Origin: Aurantimicrobium minutum
GTDB taxonomy: Bacteria > Actinomycetota > Actinomycetes > Actinomycetales > Microbacteriaceae
DNA: 64,000 bases
Assembly (NCBI RefSeq): GCF_029893825.1
Contig: NZ_JARXXV010000001.1
Location: forward strand, 558,001 to 622,000
Direction: 5' to 3'
The notes beneath the pieces are model-generated. The model worked only from the letters and a program-made list of their open reading frames with translations, was not told where the DNA came from and did no database searches. Shown here one piece after another: positions 19,653-27,544 of this stretch (position 1 is the first letter of the stretch; the number at the start of each line of letters is the position of its first letter). The translations under genes were made by a program, and so were the position numbers.

Positions 19653-19690
19653 TCAGCCAGCGTATGGAAATAACCAAAACGTCTTTGTTT

Positions 19691-19710
19691 TCTCATACAT
19701 ATGTATGAGA
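19691..19710. promoter_or_regulatory. Perfect 20-bp palindrome upstream of the LAETG protein gene
   Basis: TCTCATACATATGTATGAGA is a perfect palindrome, with its core 42 bp upstream of the start at 19652. A near-identical site, CATACAGATGTATG, lies at 23107-23120, the same distance from the start of the LANTG protein. The rest of 19653-19820 holds the upstream region of the lysE-like gene and nothing else recognisable. Confidence 0.7.
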
Positions 19711-19820
19711 TTCATTCTGACTGAACTTGGGACATTGACGGACACGGTTCGTCAATATCGAGATGCTTGCTTTTATCGTGTTGAGACATATCTGTTAAAC
19801 AGTAGAAATACACTGGTGGA

Positions 19821-20456
19821 ATGTCTTTACATCTAGCCGCCGCACTCGCCGGCCTTGGATTTGGACTGTCATTGATCGTTGCCATTGGCGCGCAGAACGC
19901 ATACGTTCTGCGCCAGGGCCTGCGCAAAGAACATGTCTTTGTGATTGTGGCGATTTGTGCGCTCTCCGATGCACTGCTGATTGCCGTTGGCGTGGCCGGC
20001 TTGGGTACCATCATTCAGCAACTGGAGTGGTTACTGCTCCTGATTGAACTCATCGGTGGCGGATTCCTGTGCACCTACGGCGTCATGGCAGCCAAGCGCG
20101 CCTGGAAACCCGAAGTCCTCAACACCGACACCGGTGGTGCTGCAATCAGTCTCAAGGTTGCCGTGGGCACCGTGCTTGCTCTCACCTATCTGAACCCCCA
20201 CGTCTATCTGGACACTGTATTGCTCTTAGGTTCTGTTGCCGGAACTTACGAACAGAACCGCTGGTGGTTTGCCGCTGGCGCCATGATTGGCAGCATAGTG
20301 TGGTTCAGCACCCTCGGCTTTGGCGCACGCCTCCTGGCCCCCGTATTCACAAAGCCGACTGCATGGCGTGTACTGGACGCAGTCATTGCCGTAATTATGT
20401 TTACCCTTGGGATGAGTTTGATCGTGAATTTCTTATCGGTTTTAGTCTCGTCTTGA
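19821..20456 (+). CDS. LysE/ArgO-family amino-acid exporter
   Basis: 211 residues with five or six membrane helices. The family hallmark AIGAQNAYVLRQG is near residue 22, and LTYLNPHVYLDTVLLLG is in the middle. Members export lysine or arginine. A LysG/ArgP regulator usually sits beside such genes, but none is seen here. The gene is convergent with the LARTG gene and lies inside the accessory block, yet it looks like an ordinary chromosomal exporter. Confidence 0.9.
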   Translation: MSLHLAAALAGLGFGLSLIVAIGAQNAYVLRQGLRKEHVFVIVAICALSDALLIAVGVAGLGTIIQQLEWLLLLIELIGGGFLCTYGVMAAKRAWKPEVLNTDTGGAAISLKVAVGTVLALTYLNPHVYLDTVLLLGSVAGTYEQNRWWFAAGAMIGSIVWFSTLGFGARLLAPVFTKPTAWRVLDAVIAVIMFTLGMSLIVNFLSVLVSS

Positions 20457-20472
20457 GTGAAAACCCAGAAAA

Positions 20473-22149
20473 CTACTTTTGGGTTGAGAAAATTAAGATC
20501 TTTCGCGAAAAGAAAAGCCCTACCACAAGCGCAATAAATCCCAGTAATAAGGTGAGAGTCATATTTTGACCCGTCCTTGCTAAATCACCGCTTGATTGGT
20601 CTGTTGAGGGGAGTTCTAAAGTAAAACTTCTTTCGGTAAATGCCGACACATAATTTGCAGTGGTAGAAGCAGTTGCACGTACTAGGCATGTTCCCGAGTG
20701 GCTAAAAGTTATTTCACCGGTGGAAGGGTTAACTGAGCATCCCGATACTCCTGCATTGGCGACAGAGTACGTAATCGCACCGTCTCCGGAACTTGTCGCT
20801 GCCACATTTGGAAGTGACGGACTTGCATTCATAGTCAAATTCGTTGGAGACCAAGATACGTTTTGTGTCGGAAGCGCTGTCCAGTGCGCATATAACGTAA
20901 TGTCCCCATAACCCGTTGGTGAATATGGCGAAGTGAGTGCTGTACCTGAACTGGGGGCGGAATACCAGCCATCAAAATGAAAACCGCTTCTAGTCGGAGA
21001 ATTGGGAAGCGTGACAGAACCACCGGTTTGATATGAGCTTGATGAATTAGATGAGCCACCTTGAGCGTCAAAAGTAACTAGATATGTGCCGACAGACCAT
21101 TGCGCATAAAGAGTAAGGTCATTGGCAAAATTGTATGAACTTTGATCGGAATAACCAGTGCCCAAATTGTTTGACTGAGTATTCCAGCCAGTAAATGAAT
21201 ACCCAGGTCTCGAGAACGTATTTGGTGTGAGGTTTGCTGTACTGGAATCAGTTTGAGCTGGCATGGTTCCAGTAACTCCAGCACCGTTGGGCATGAATTG
21301 AACAGATTTACCCAAGACGCTACTGGCGAAAACCAGAGATCCGTCTGGTGTTTGTTGGTTCGTTGAAGTGGTCAAATTATCAAATTCAAAACCTTGTCCG
21401 CTAAATCGAACAGCGTCAACGGCAGTATTTCCTCCGAGAAACAAATTGAAATACGCAAAAACTGAAGTGTCATCAATTGATGAACGAGTATTCGGAGTCA
21501 AGGAGGTGAAACCACGTGGGTTACCAAAATATCGACCTTTGAGATATGAAGAACCATTAAGCGAAGTCAAAGATGCGGAGCCCGGGTATGGACTCGGAAC
21601 ACTGCCGCCTAAAAGTGTCATCATCTGAGATGAGTCATATGAGGCGACGACAGAACCATTGTTGAGAAATTCAACAGTATTTCCGGTATTTCCAGCAGAC
21701 CACCAGAAACCTACGTATTTGACTGCTGAAGGAAAAGTAAAGGTAATTGTTCCAGCTGGATTTGGATCCCGATAAAGAGTTGCAGCGAAGTTTGTACCGT
21801 TGCCGCCATAATTCGGACTGGCGGATTGTGATTCCGCACCCCCGTAGCCTTGTGGGGTTAAGATTCGGCAGGCGCTCAATCCAGCTTGCGCCCCGCCAGT
21901 GAGAGTTGAAGAGGTAATTGTTCCTACTGCAGTATTTGCAGGACAATCCGCTCCAGGCCACGCAGCCCCCGTAAATGAATTGAAATTTTCTGTCTGCGTT
22001 CCCGAACCAGTTACCGAGGAGCCCTGGACTAAAGGCGCGGACAAATACAGCGCGATGCTATCGCCAGGAGCAGCGAAAGCAGAATGAGGAAAATTGAGCG
22101 AAATGACGACAAAAATCGCAGTGAGCGCCGAGAGTAATTTTTTATTCAT
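20473..22149 (-). CDS. Secreted protein with InlB-type repeats and LARTG sorting signal
   Basis: 558 residues. The signal peptide ends near residue 27 (HSAFA). Residues about 30-270 form a large beta-rich N-terminal region. Two Listeria/Bacteroides-type (InlB B, Flg_new) repeats follow at about 315-430, shown by the YSFTGWNTQ...LTLYAQW and FHFDGWYSA...ITLYAHW pairs. An Ig-like segment (about 435-520) leads to LARTG, a hydrophobic helix and a Lys/Arg-bearing tail. The base composition is visibly AT-richer than the housekeeping genes around it. An adhesion or surface role is inferred from the repeats. Confidence 0.82.
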   Translation of the reverse strand: MNKKLLSALTAIFVVISLNFPHSAFAAPGDSIALYLSAPLVQGSSVTGSGTQTENFNSFTGAAWPGADCPANTAVGTITSSTLTGGAQAGLSACRILTPQGYGGAESQSASPNYGGNGTNFAATLYRDPNPAGTITFTFPSAVKYVGFWWSAGNTGNTVEFLNNGSVVASYDSSQMMTLLGGSVPSPYPGSASLTSLNGSSYLKGRYFGNPRGFTSLTPNTRSSIDDTSVFAYFNLFLGGNTAVDAVRFSGQGFEFDNLTTSTNQQTPDGSLVFASSVLGKSVQFMPNGAGVTGTMPAQTDSSTANLTPNTFSRPGYSFTGWNTQSNNLGTGYSDQSSYNFANDLTLYAQWSVGTYLVTFDAQGGSSNSSSSYQTGGSVTLPNSPTRSGFHFDGWYSAPSSGTALTSPYSPTGYGDITLYAHWTALPTQNVSWSPTNLTMNASPSLPNVAATSSGDGAITYSVANAGVSGCSVNPSTGEITFSHSGTCLVRATASTTANYVSAFTERSFTLELPSTDQSSGDLARTGQNMTLTLLLGFIALVVGLFFSRKILIFSTQK

Positions 22150-22299
22150 ATACCCAGAAAAGTCCAGAAAATTGTGCCTTCAGTATAGCTTTCCGCCTCA
22201 TCTAGAGCATCTTGCACCCAACACCAAAATTCAGTTTTGCTCGAAGCTTCCGGAATTCTCAAAAACTTTTGCAGATTAAGTGTCTACGTTTATATCCCA

Positions 22300-23064
22300 C
22301 TAGTTATGTGTGGCGGTTTTTCGCCCAAGCAATAACATCACGAGACCTGCAAGTAGCAACATGAGTCCCGATGACATTAGCGGAAATACATCAGTTTCTT
22401 GAATACCCGTGTTTGCAAGGTTTGGGTCAGAAATTACTGAAGTAGACGCTGAGGGCGAGGGTGAAGGAACTGCTGTTACATATGTTGCAAATCGAAAACT
22501 CGTTTGATTAGGGGTAACACCAGTATCGATGTAGTTTTGCCAACCGACGTTTCCAGAACCTGGTTTAACTCCCTTTGCACCAGCTGGAACAGTGGTCGCA
22601 TTTTCAAAGTGATATTCACCAGAACCAGTGGTGCTGAACACAATTGCGTATGCGGTTCCACTAGCAACAGTTACAGGCGAAGTGAAATCAAACACAACTG
22701 TGGACACTGTTCCTGGAATGAGAGTTTGTGAAACTGAAGCTGAGCTCAATGAGTTACCGGTAGGAAATCCTGATCCATCGACAGCATAAATCGAAGCCAC
22801 CAACGGAGCCGTGGTAGCGCTCTGGAAAGAGTAAGCATCAATAGAAATTCGGTCTAACTGCCCTGACGCTCCAGCAGTGAAAACCTGTGCCAATGGAACA
22901 TTGTTCATGATGTAGTACCAACGAGTACTAGAACCTGTTGCTTGCTGATCAAGTGTTCCTAGAGCTGTTGCTGACAGCGCAGGGAAAAGACCAATGAACA
23001 AAGAAACCACAAGGGCGACAGGGGCAAAAATCCCTGCGCGCGTGCGCATTGCAAGCTGAGACAT
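22300..23064 (-). CDS. Secreted surface protein with LANTG sorting signal
   Basis: 254 residues from ATG 23064. A signal peptide (about 1-35, ending SATALG) precedes a beta-sandwich-like domain (about 38-195: LDQQATGSS, AQVFTAGASGQLDRI, FDFTSPVTVASGTAYAIVF). This resembles the N-terminal domain of the protein at 18054 (choice-of-anchor-R-like, from memory). The C-terminus has LANTG, a hydrophobic stretch and GRKTATHN. ATG 23109 is in frame but lies inside a palindrome shared with the 18054 gene, so 23064 is preferred. It is divergent from the response regulator gene. Confidence 0.78.
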   Translation of the reverse strand: MSQLAMRTRAGIFAPVALVVSLFIGLFPALSATALGTLDQQATGSSTRWYYIMNNVPLAQVFTAGASGQLDRISIDAYSFQSATTAPLVASIYAVDGSGFPTGNSLSSASVSQTLIPGTVSTVVFDFTSPVTVASGTAYAIVFSTTGSGEYHFENATTVPAGAKGVKPGSGNVGWQNYIDTGVTPNQTSFRFATYVTAVPSPSPSASTSVISDPNLANTGIQETDVFPLMSSGLMLLLAGLVMLLLGRKTATHN

Positions 23065-23106
23065 AGCGCCAACAGTAACCAGATTGGAGAGATGTGTTGA
23101 GATATT

Positions 23107-23120
23107 CATACAGATGTATG
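23107..23120. promoter_or_regulatory. Second copy of the CATACA-N2-TGTATG palindrome
   Basis: CATACAGATGTATG differs from the core of the 19691 site at one base and is also followed by AG. It lies between the divergent LANTG gene and the response regulator gene, 42 bp from the preferred LANTG start, matching the spacing at the LAETG gene. Confidence 0.65.
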
Positions 23121-23189
23121 AGTCTGTAAAGGAATACGGCTCTACAGGTATTTTGAAAACTGCGACCTGGTTACGAACTGGAGGACATT

Positions 23190-23873
23190 GTGCGCAATAC
23201 ACGTGTTCTCTATGTCGAAGATGACCCTGCACTTCGGTCGATAATGAGCGGCTTACTCACGAAACAAGACGGTATTGATGTAACGGGGCAAGCAGAAGCC
23301 TCTACTCCTGCGCTTGAACTTGCTCAGAAACAAGATTTCGATGTGGCGCTTCTAGACATTGCTCTGGGCCAAGACAGCGCCAACGGGATTGAACTAGGCC
23401 TACAGTTACGAACAATCCAACCCCATATTGGCATCGTCATTTATTCTCAGCATGCCCAATCAACCTTTCCCCTGAACATGAATGCGCGGATACGAGAGGG
23501 GTGGTCAACGGTGCAAAAGAGTGCATCCATTGACATGCCCTACCTCGTTGAGGTCCTGAGGGCCACCGCGCTCGGGCTCTCAGTTATCGACCCCAAACTC
23601 TCTCAGACTGATCGGGAAGAACCTGCTGCAGACTCAGGGTTGAAGGATCTGAGCCCTCGGCAGCACAAAATTATGGCTCTCTTGATCGAAGGTCTTGATG
23701 TGCCACACATTGCGACAAAACTTGGTGTCTCCGCTGTAACGATTAGGCAGGAACTTTCCCGAATATACAAAGTCTTAGTCCCCCATCCTGGAGCAGGTAC
23801 TGACCTCAGAACAACAGCCGTGCTCAGATACCTCCGGCTCAGTAGAAACTATGCGTGGGGTAATGCTGAATAA
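23190..23873 (+). CDS. Response regulator, NarL/LuxR type
   Basis: 227 residues from GTG 23190, with GGAGG five bases upstream. The receiver domain (1 to about 125) has Asp11/Asp12, phospho-acceptor Asp56 (ALLDIAL), Ser86 and Lys110. The C-terminal LuxR-type helix-turn-helix (about 152-205) reads LSPRQHKIMALLIEGLDVPHIATKLGVS in two conserved pieces. It overlaps the downstream kinase gene. The adjacent divergent surface protein is a likely target. Proteins of this class bind palindromes of about 20 bp, which fits the repeated site nearby. Confidence 0.9.
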   Translation: MRNTRVLYVEDDPALRSIMSGLLTKQDGIDVTGQAEASTPALELAQKQDFDVALLDIALGQDSANGIELGLQLRTIQPHIGIVIYSQHAQSTFPLNMNARIREGWSTVQKSASIDMPYLVEVLRATALGLSVIDPKLSQTDREEPAADSGLKDLSPRQHKIMALLIEGLDVPHIATKLGVSAVTIRQELSRIYKVLVPHPGAGTDLRTTAVLRYLRLSRNYAWGNAE

Positions 23874-24945
23874 AACCGCTTTTGCCCGCATCTTCGACTT
23901 TGTTGCAGGACCATGGCCCATTCACCCCATTGGGTTCGCAATCATCGCTGGGTTCCTCAACCAATTTTCAGGGGTTCGTTTAGCAGTCAGCCATGGTCAG
24001 TCGACCGCAGAAGCATGGATCCACTTCTTACCAAGCAGCATCGCTATGGCTGCGATTCTGTGGGCAGGTTTTGCGCTCACATCTGTCTTGATCAAGCGAG
24101 CACCAACACGTCGACAGAAACAAGCAACATATCTCGGAATCAATTTCCTCATTTCAGGGATATTCGCTGTTCTATTTGGCATCTATGACGGAAGGCCTGT
24201 CATGGATGCCCCACTGAACACACTTCGCATGTATTTGGTAATTCTCACCGTCTCAACAATTTTTGGCATCAGTGAAAATCGCATTAGGAGACAAGCCACT
24301 CGTGCAGAGGATGCTTTGGCAGAAGTAGATCGGCAGCGTTCACTCCTACTCCAAGCCGATGAAGGCACACGACGCGAAGTTGCAGATTTCTTGCATGACA
24401 GAGTTCAAGCAGGCTTGGTCGTTGCGAACATGCAGTTAGGAAACATTTCCGAAAAACTCAGCGACCAACATAAAGCTGAGCTGAAATCTGTTATCGAGGA
24501 ACTCGAAGAAATCCGACGATTCGACGTCAGAGATGCAAGCAGACTTCTCAGTCCCGACATAGCGGTTGTTGGGTTAGAGCGATGCTTGACCGAGCTCAGT
24601 GCGAGATACCGGGATTCTATGAACATAGCCGTGAGTGTCACCCTTGATCCACGCACCATCGATACTCGACGACAACTCGCGATATATCGAATTATTGAGC
24701 AAGGCATCCTCAACGCAGCCGTTCATGGTCACGCTACCCAATGCCAAGTGCAAGTGTTACGCAGTGGAGAACTACTTGAGATAACTGTTCAGAATAATGG
24801 CCGAGTACTTTCTGGGACAGCGATTTCTTCTGGCTCCGGAACTGCCGTTATTGATGCGTGGACATCACAATTCTCGGGCAGTTGGTCGTTGACAATGGGC
24901 CAAGAAAATCACGTACTTCTTCGAGCTTCACTCTTAAGCTCGTAA
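23851..24945 (+). CDS. Sensor histidine kinase, NarL-partner type
   Basis: 364 residues from ATG 23851 (ATG 23863 is an alternative); it overlaps the regulator by 23 bp. The N-terminal half has about four membrane helices (about 22-140) and no large extracellular domain. A coiled segment (about 145-170) leads to a HisKA_3-type dimerisation domain with REVADFLHDRVQAGLV, where the phospho-acceptor is His182. The ATPase domain is short and weak: an N-box-like ILNAAVHGHA is visible, but the G-boxes are only faint. The stimulus is unknown. Confidence 0.82.
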   Translation: MRGVMLNKTAFARIFDFVAGPWPIHPIGFAIIAGFLNQFSGVRLAVSHGQSTAEAWIHFLPSSIAMAAILWAGFALTSVLIKRAPTRRQKQATYLGINFLISGIFAVLFGIYDGRPVMDAPLNTLRMYLVILTVSTIFGISENRIRRQATRAEDALAEVDRQRSLLLQADEGTRREVADFLHDRVQAGLVVANMQLGNISEKLSDQHKAELKSVIEELEEIRRFDVRDASRLLSPDIAVVGLERCLTELSARYRDSMNIAVSVTLDPRTIDTRRQLAIYRIIEQGILNAAVHGHATQCQVQVLRSGELLEITVQNNGRVLSGTAISSGSGTAVIDAWTSQFSGSWSLTMGQENHVLLRASLLSS

Positions 24946-24949
24946 ACAC

Positions 24950-25270
24950 TTATTGAACAAGTTCATAAATAAACGCCTGAAGAACCTCAGTACTTGTCTT
25001 TACCTCAGTGAGCACTCGCTGATAGCCGGGGCCTTCAAAAGAATCTAACCGATCAAAGTGTTCAGCAAGTTCTTCACTCTCGAGAAGATCTACGGCAACT
25101 TCTGGGCCAGCGGAATCCAGAATGATTCCGGGGAAACCTTGCGCAGCACCCCAACCCTCTTCATGCAAAAAGCCACGTACAAAACCTATCGACCAGGTTC
25201 CCTCAATCATCGAAACATGATGATGGTTGGGCTTTCCTGGCCCCAAAGTTCCATACGTGGCTAGACGCAT
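24950..25270 (-). CDS. Gamma-glutamylcyclotransferase-like protein
   Basis: 106 residues of the GGCT/AIG2 fold: YGTLGPGKPNHHHV at the N-terminus (the YGTL substrate loop), and a conserved acidic FEGPGYQR near residue 78 where the catalytic Glu is expected. The family forms 5-oxoproline from gamma-glutamyl compounds, but many bacterial members lack a known substrate. It lies 14 bp past the tig stop on the same strand and may be cotranscribed with tig. Confidence 0.82.
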   Translation of the reverse strand: MRLATYGTLGPGKPNHHHVSMIEGTWSIGFVRGFLHEEGWGAAQGFPGIILDSAGPEVAVDLLESEELAEHFDRLDSFEGPGYQRVLTEVKTSTEVLQAFIYELVQ

Positions 25271-25284
25271 AAAGTTACGAAAAA

Positions 25285-26649
25285 CTAGTCCTTCTTCGCA
25301 GCTGGCTTCTTCGCTGCAGGCTTCTTTTCAGCAGCTGGCTTCTCAGCCTTCGCTGGCTTTTCTGCCTTCTTCTCATCAACAGGAGCGAATGCGCTCATGT
25401 CAACGGTCTTGCCCTTGGTGTCAACAACCTTTGCCTTGCTCAGGATGATGCTCACTGCCTTGTTGCGGGCAACTTCAGCAACCATGGAAGGAATCTGGTT
25501 GTTCTCGGTGAGAATCTTGGCAAACTCAGAAGGATCCATCTGGTACTGCATAGCGCCCTGGATCAGGTACTGAGTGAGCTCGTCCTGGCTAACCTGAACC
25601 TCTTCAGCTTCAGCGATGGTGTCGAGCAGGATCTGAGTTGCGAACAGAGTCTGTGACTCTTCGATAACCTCTGCGCGGTGCTTGTCATCTTCGAGACGAC
25701 CTTCACCCTCGAGGTGGCGGTGAACCTCGTCATCGATGATGCCCTGAGGAACTTCAATCTTTGCTTCTTCAACAAGCTTGGCAACAAGCTTCTCGCGTGC
25801 TTCACGTGCCTGAACAGCAACCTTGCGCTGCTCAGCCTGTGCCTTGAGGCTCTCGGTCAACTCTGCGATGGTGTCGAACTCAGAGGCGATCTGAGCGAAA
25901 TCATCGTCTGCCTTGGGAAGCTCGCGCTCCTTGACAGCGGTCACGGTCACAGCGATCTGTGCCTTCTCACCTTCGTGGTCGCCACCGAGAAGGTTGGACT
26001 CGAAAGTGGTGGACTCACCAGCGGTGAGAGACTCGATAGCTTCATCGATTCCCTCGATGAGCTCGCCGGAACCAACTTCGTAGGAGATGGACTGTGCAGT
26101 GTCTACTTCGGTGCCACCAATGGTTGCAACGAGGTCGAGCTGAGCGAAGTCACCCTTCTTAGCTGGACGGTCAACGGTGACGAGGGTGCCGAAGCGGCTC
26201 CGCAGGTCGTCGAGTTCCTTCTGAACGTCTTCCTTGGAAACAGCAGCTGCTTCAACCTCAACAGTGAGACCGTCGAGCTTGGGAAGCTTCACCTCGGGAC
26301 GAACGTCAACCTCAATGGTGACAACCAGGTCGCCAGAGAAGTCCTTCTCGGCTGGCCAGGTCACAATGTCTGCCTCGGGGCGACCCATGGGGCGCACCTT
26401 CTCGTCGAGAACTGCCTGGCGGTAGAAACCTTCCAGACCCTCGTTCACAGCGTGCTCGAGCACAGCCATGCGACCAACGCGCTGGTCAATCAGTGCAGCA
26501 GGTGCCTTGCCCTTGCGGAATCCAGGAACGTTGAGGGATTCAGAGATGTGCTCGTAAGCGTGCTTGATAGCTGGCTTCAGCTCGTCAGGGGTCACCGTGA
26601 TGGTGAGCTTGGCACGGGTGTTACTGAGTTTTTCGACCTTGGTCTTCAC
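25285..26649 (-). CDS. tig: Trigger factor
   Basis: 454 residues from GTG 26649, with GGAG upstream. An N-terminal ribosome-binding domain contains the signature [14 protein letters not shown] near residue 45. A PPIase domain (about 150-245, [19 protein letters not shown]) and the helical chaperone arms follow. The C-terminus is a low-complexity Lys/Ala/Pro tail, as in other Actinobacteria. It is a ribosome-bound chaperone and proline isomerase. It is separated from clpP1 by the 18-25 kb block. Confidence 0.95.
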   Translation of the reverse strand: MKTKVEKLSNTRAKLTITVTPDELKPAIKHAYEHISESLNVPGFRKGKAPAALIDQRVGRMAVLEHAVNEGLEGFYRQAVLDEKVRPMGRPEADIVTWPAEKDFSGDLVVTIEVDVRPEVKLPKLDGLTVEVEAAAVSKEDVQKELDDLRSRFGTLVTVDRPAKKGDFAQLDLVATIGGTEVDTAQSISYEVGSGELIEGIDEAIESLTAGESTTFESNLLGGDHEGEKAQIAVTVTAVKERELPKADDDFAQIASEFDTIAELTESLKAQAEQRKVAVQAREAREKLVAKLVEEAKIEVPQGIIDDEVHRHLEGEGRLEDDKHRAEVIEESQTLFATQILLDTIAEAEEVQVSQDELTQYLIQGAMQYQMDPSEFAKILTENNQIPSMVAEVARNKAVSIILSKAKVVDTKGKTVDMSAFAPVDEKKAEKPAKAEKPAAEKKPAAKKPAAKKD

Positions 26650-26689
26650 GAAGGGGTACTCCTGCTTGTGATGGTGATGGATCTGAGTA

Positions 26690-26767
26690 TGGTCGGGGCG
26701 ACAGGATTCGAACCTGCGACCTCCCGCTCCCAAAGCGGGCGCTCTAGCCAAGCTGAGCTACGCCCCG
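26690..26767 (-). tRNA. tRNA-Pro (anticodon UGG)
   Basis: Acceptor arms CGGGGCG/CGCCCCG, D-arm GCTC...GAGC, anticodon loop with TGG and T-loop TTCGAATC are all visible on the minus strand. The discriminator A and the CCA end are encoded (26693-26690). It lies about 40 bp upstream of tig on the same strand. Confidence 0.96.
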
Positions 26768-26896
26768 GTCCTGCAGAGAAGTTATTCACAAAGACAACTT
26801 GCGCAAGGCCGGTATTCGCCGAGGCGAAATGACCGAGTACCACTCTACTATGTATAAGATGGTTCGAGTGCCCACCGACAAACCGGTGGAGTCCAC

Positions 26897-26970
26897 GGGG
26901 ATGTAGCTCAATGGTAGAGCCTCAGTCTTCCAAACTGATTACGCGGGTTCGATTCCCGTCATCCCCTCCA
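26897..26970 (+). tRNA. tRNA-Gly (anticodon UCC)
   Basis: Acceptor arms GGGGATG/CATCCCC, D-arm GCTC...GAGC, anticodon loop CTTCCAA with TCC, T-loop TTCGATT and encoded CCA. Divergent from tRNA-Pro. Confidence 0.96.
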
Positions 26971-26977
26971 AATAGAG

Positions 26978-27013
26978 AAAATCCCCCGGAATTTCGGGGG
27001 ATTTTTCTTTTCC
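26978..27013 (+). terminator. Terminator after tRNA-Gly
   Basis: AAAATCCCCCG pairs with CGGGGGATTTT across a 6-base loop, followed by TTCTTTT. It isolates the tRNA from the SOS-controlled umuDC genes. Confidence 0.92.
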
Positions 27014-27068
27014 CACGACGGGAAAATTCCGACTAGACAAGACCCAGTGTCCGTGGGCTATGCTCAAC

Positions 27069-27090
27069 TATTCGAAGATATATTCGAATA
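27069..27090 (+). promoter_or_regulatory. LexA box upstream of umuD
   Basis: TATTCGAA and TTCGAATA flank GATATA, giving the LexA core CGAAGATATATTCG at 27073-27086. It is the same core as at 12707. It lies 20 bp upstream of the umuD start and just before AGGAGGGG, so bound LexA should block transcription directly. Confidence 0.88.
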
Positions 27091-27106
27091 ACAGGAGGGG
27101 ATCCGC

Positions 27107-27544
27107 ATGGCACAACAACACCTGGAATTAGTGGTCAGACCACTCACCGGAGAATCAATTCCGGCAATTCTGGCTGCCTCCACTGCCGTTCAAGCAGGTT
27201 TTCCCTCCCCCGCGCAAGATTATTTTGATGGTCGAGTTGACCTGAATACTCACCTAATCAAAGACGTGAATTCCACATTCATTGTTCGCGTTGCCGGCGA
27301 CAGCATGAAAAATGCCGGCATTAGTGACGGCGATGAAGTGATCGTGGATCGAGCCCTGACACCTCGCGACGGTGACGTCGTGGTGGCAGTGCTCGATGGT
27401 GAACTAACCCTCAAGCGATTATTCATTCGTTCTGAGCGAGTGCTACTCAAAGCCGAGAATCCTCGTTACCCCGATATTGCCGTGGATAGCTTGAGTGAAC
27501 TGACGATTTGGGGCGTTGTGACTCGGTGTTTGCACCATGTCTAA
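27107..27544 (+). CDS. umuD: UmuD-like S24-family self-cleaving protein
   Basis: 145 residues. Probable cleavage site Ala30-Gly31 in QAGFPSPA, Ser66 in AGDSMKNAG and Lys103 in LTLKRLF form the LexA-type dyad. In Pol V systems the cleaved form joins UmuC to make the error-prone polymerase. A strong ribosome-binding site (AGGAGG) precedes the ATG. The umuC start lies inside this gene (8-bp overlap), which suggests tight coupling. Confidence 0.93.
   Translation: MAQQHLELVVRPLTGESIPAILAASTAVQAGFPSPAQDYFDGRVDLNTHLIKDVNSTFIVRVAGDSMKNAGISDGDEVIVDRALTPRDGDVVVAVLDGELTLKRLFIRSERVLLKAENPRYPDIAVDSLSELTIWGVVTRCLHHV

Noticed and set aside
20464-20486. Hairpin ACCC-AAAA/TTTT-GGGT between the lysE-like and LARTG genes as terminator
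   Set aside because: The stem is interrupted and AT-rich, and it reaches into the gene end; too weak to call.
23064-23232. Longer N-terminal forms of the LANTG protein (starts at 23109 or 23232)
   Set aside because: 23232 runs into the divergent regulator gene and 23109 lies inside the palindrome. The 23064 start gives a normal signal peptide and the same spacing as at the 18054 gene.
25678-26832. Long open frame on the plus strand (384 codons) opposite tig
   Set aside because: It mirrors the trigger factor gene and tRNA-Pro. Its product is a Leu/Cys/Val-rich shadow without a domain, and it has no ribosome-binding site.
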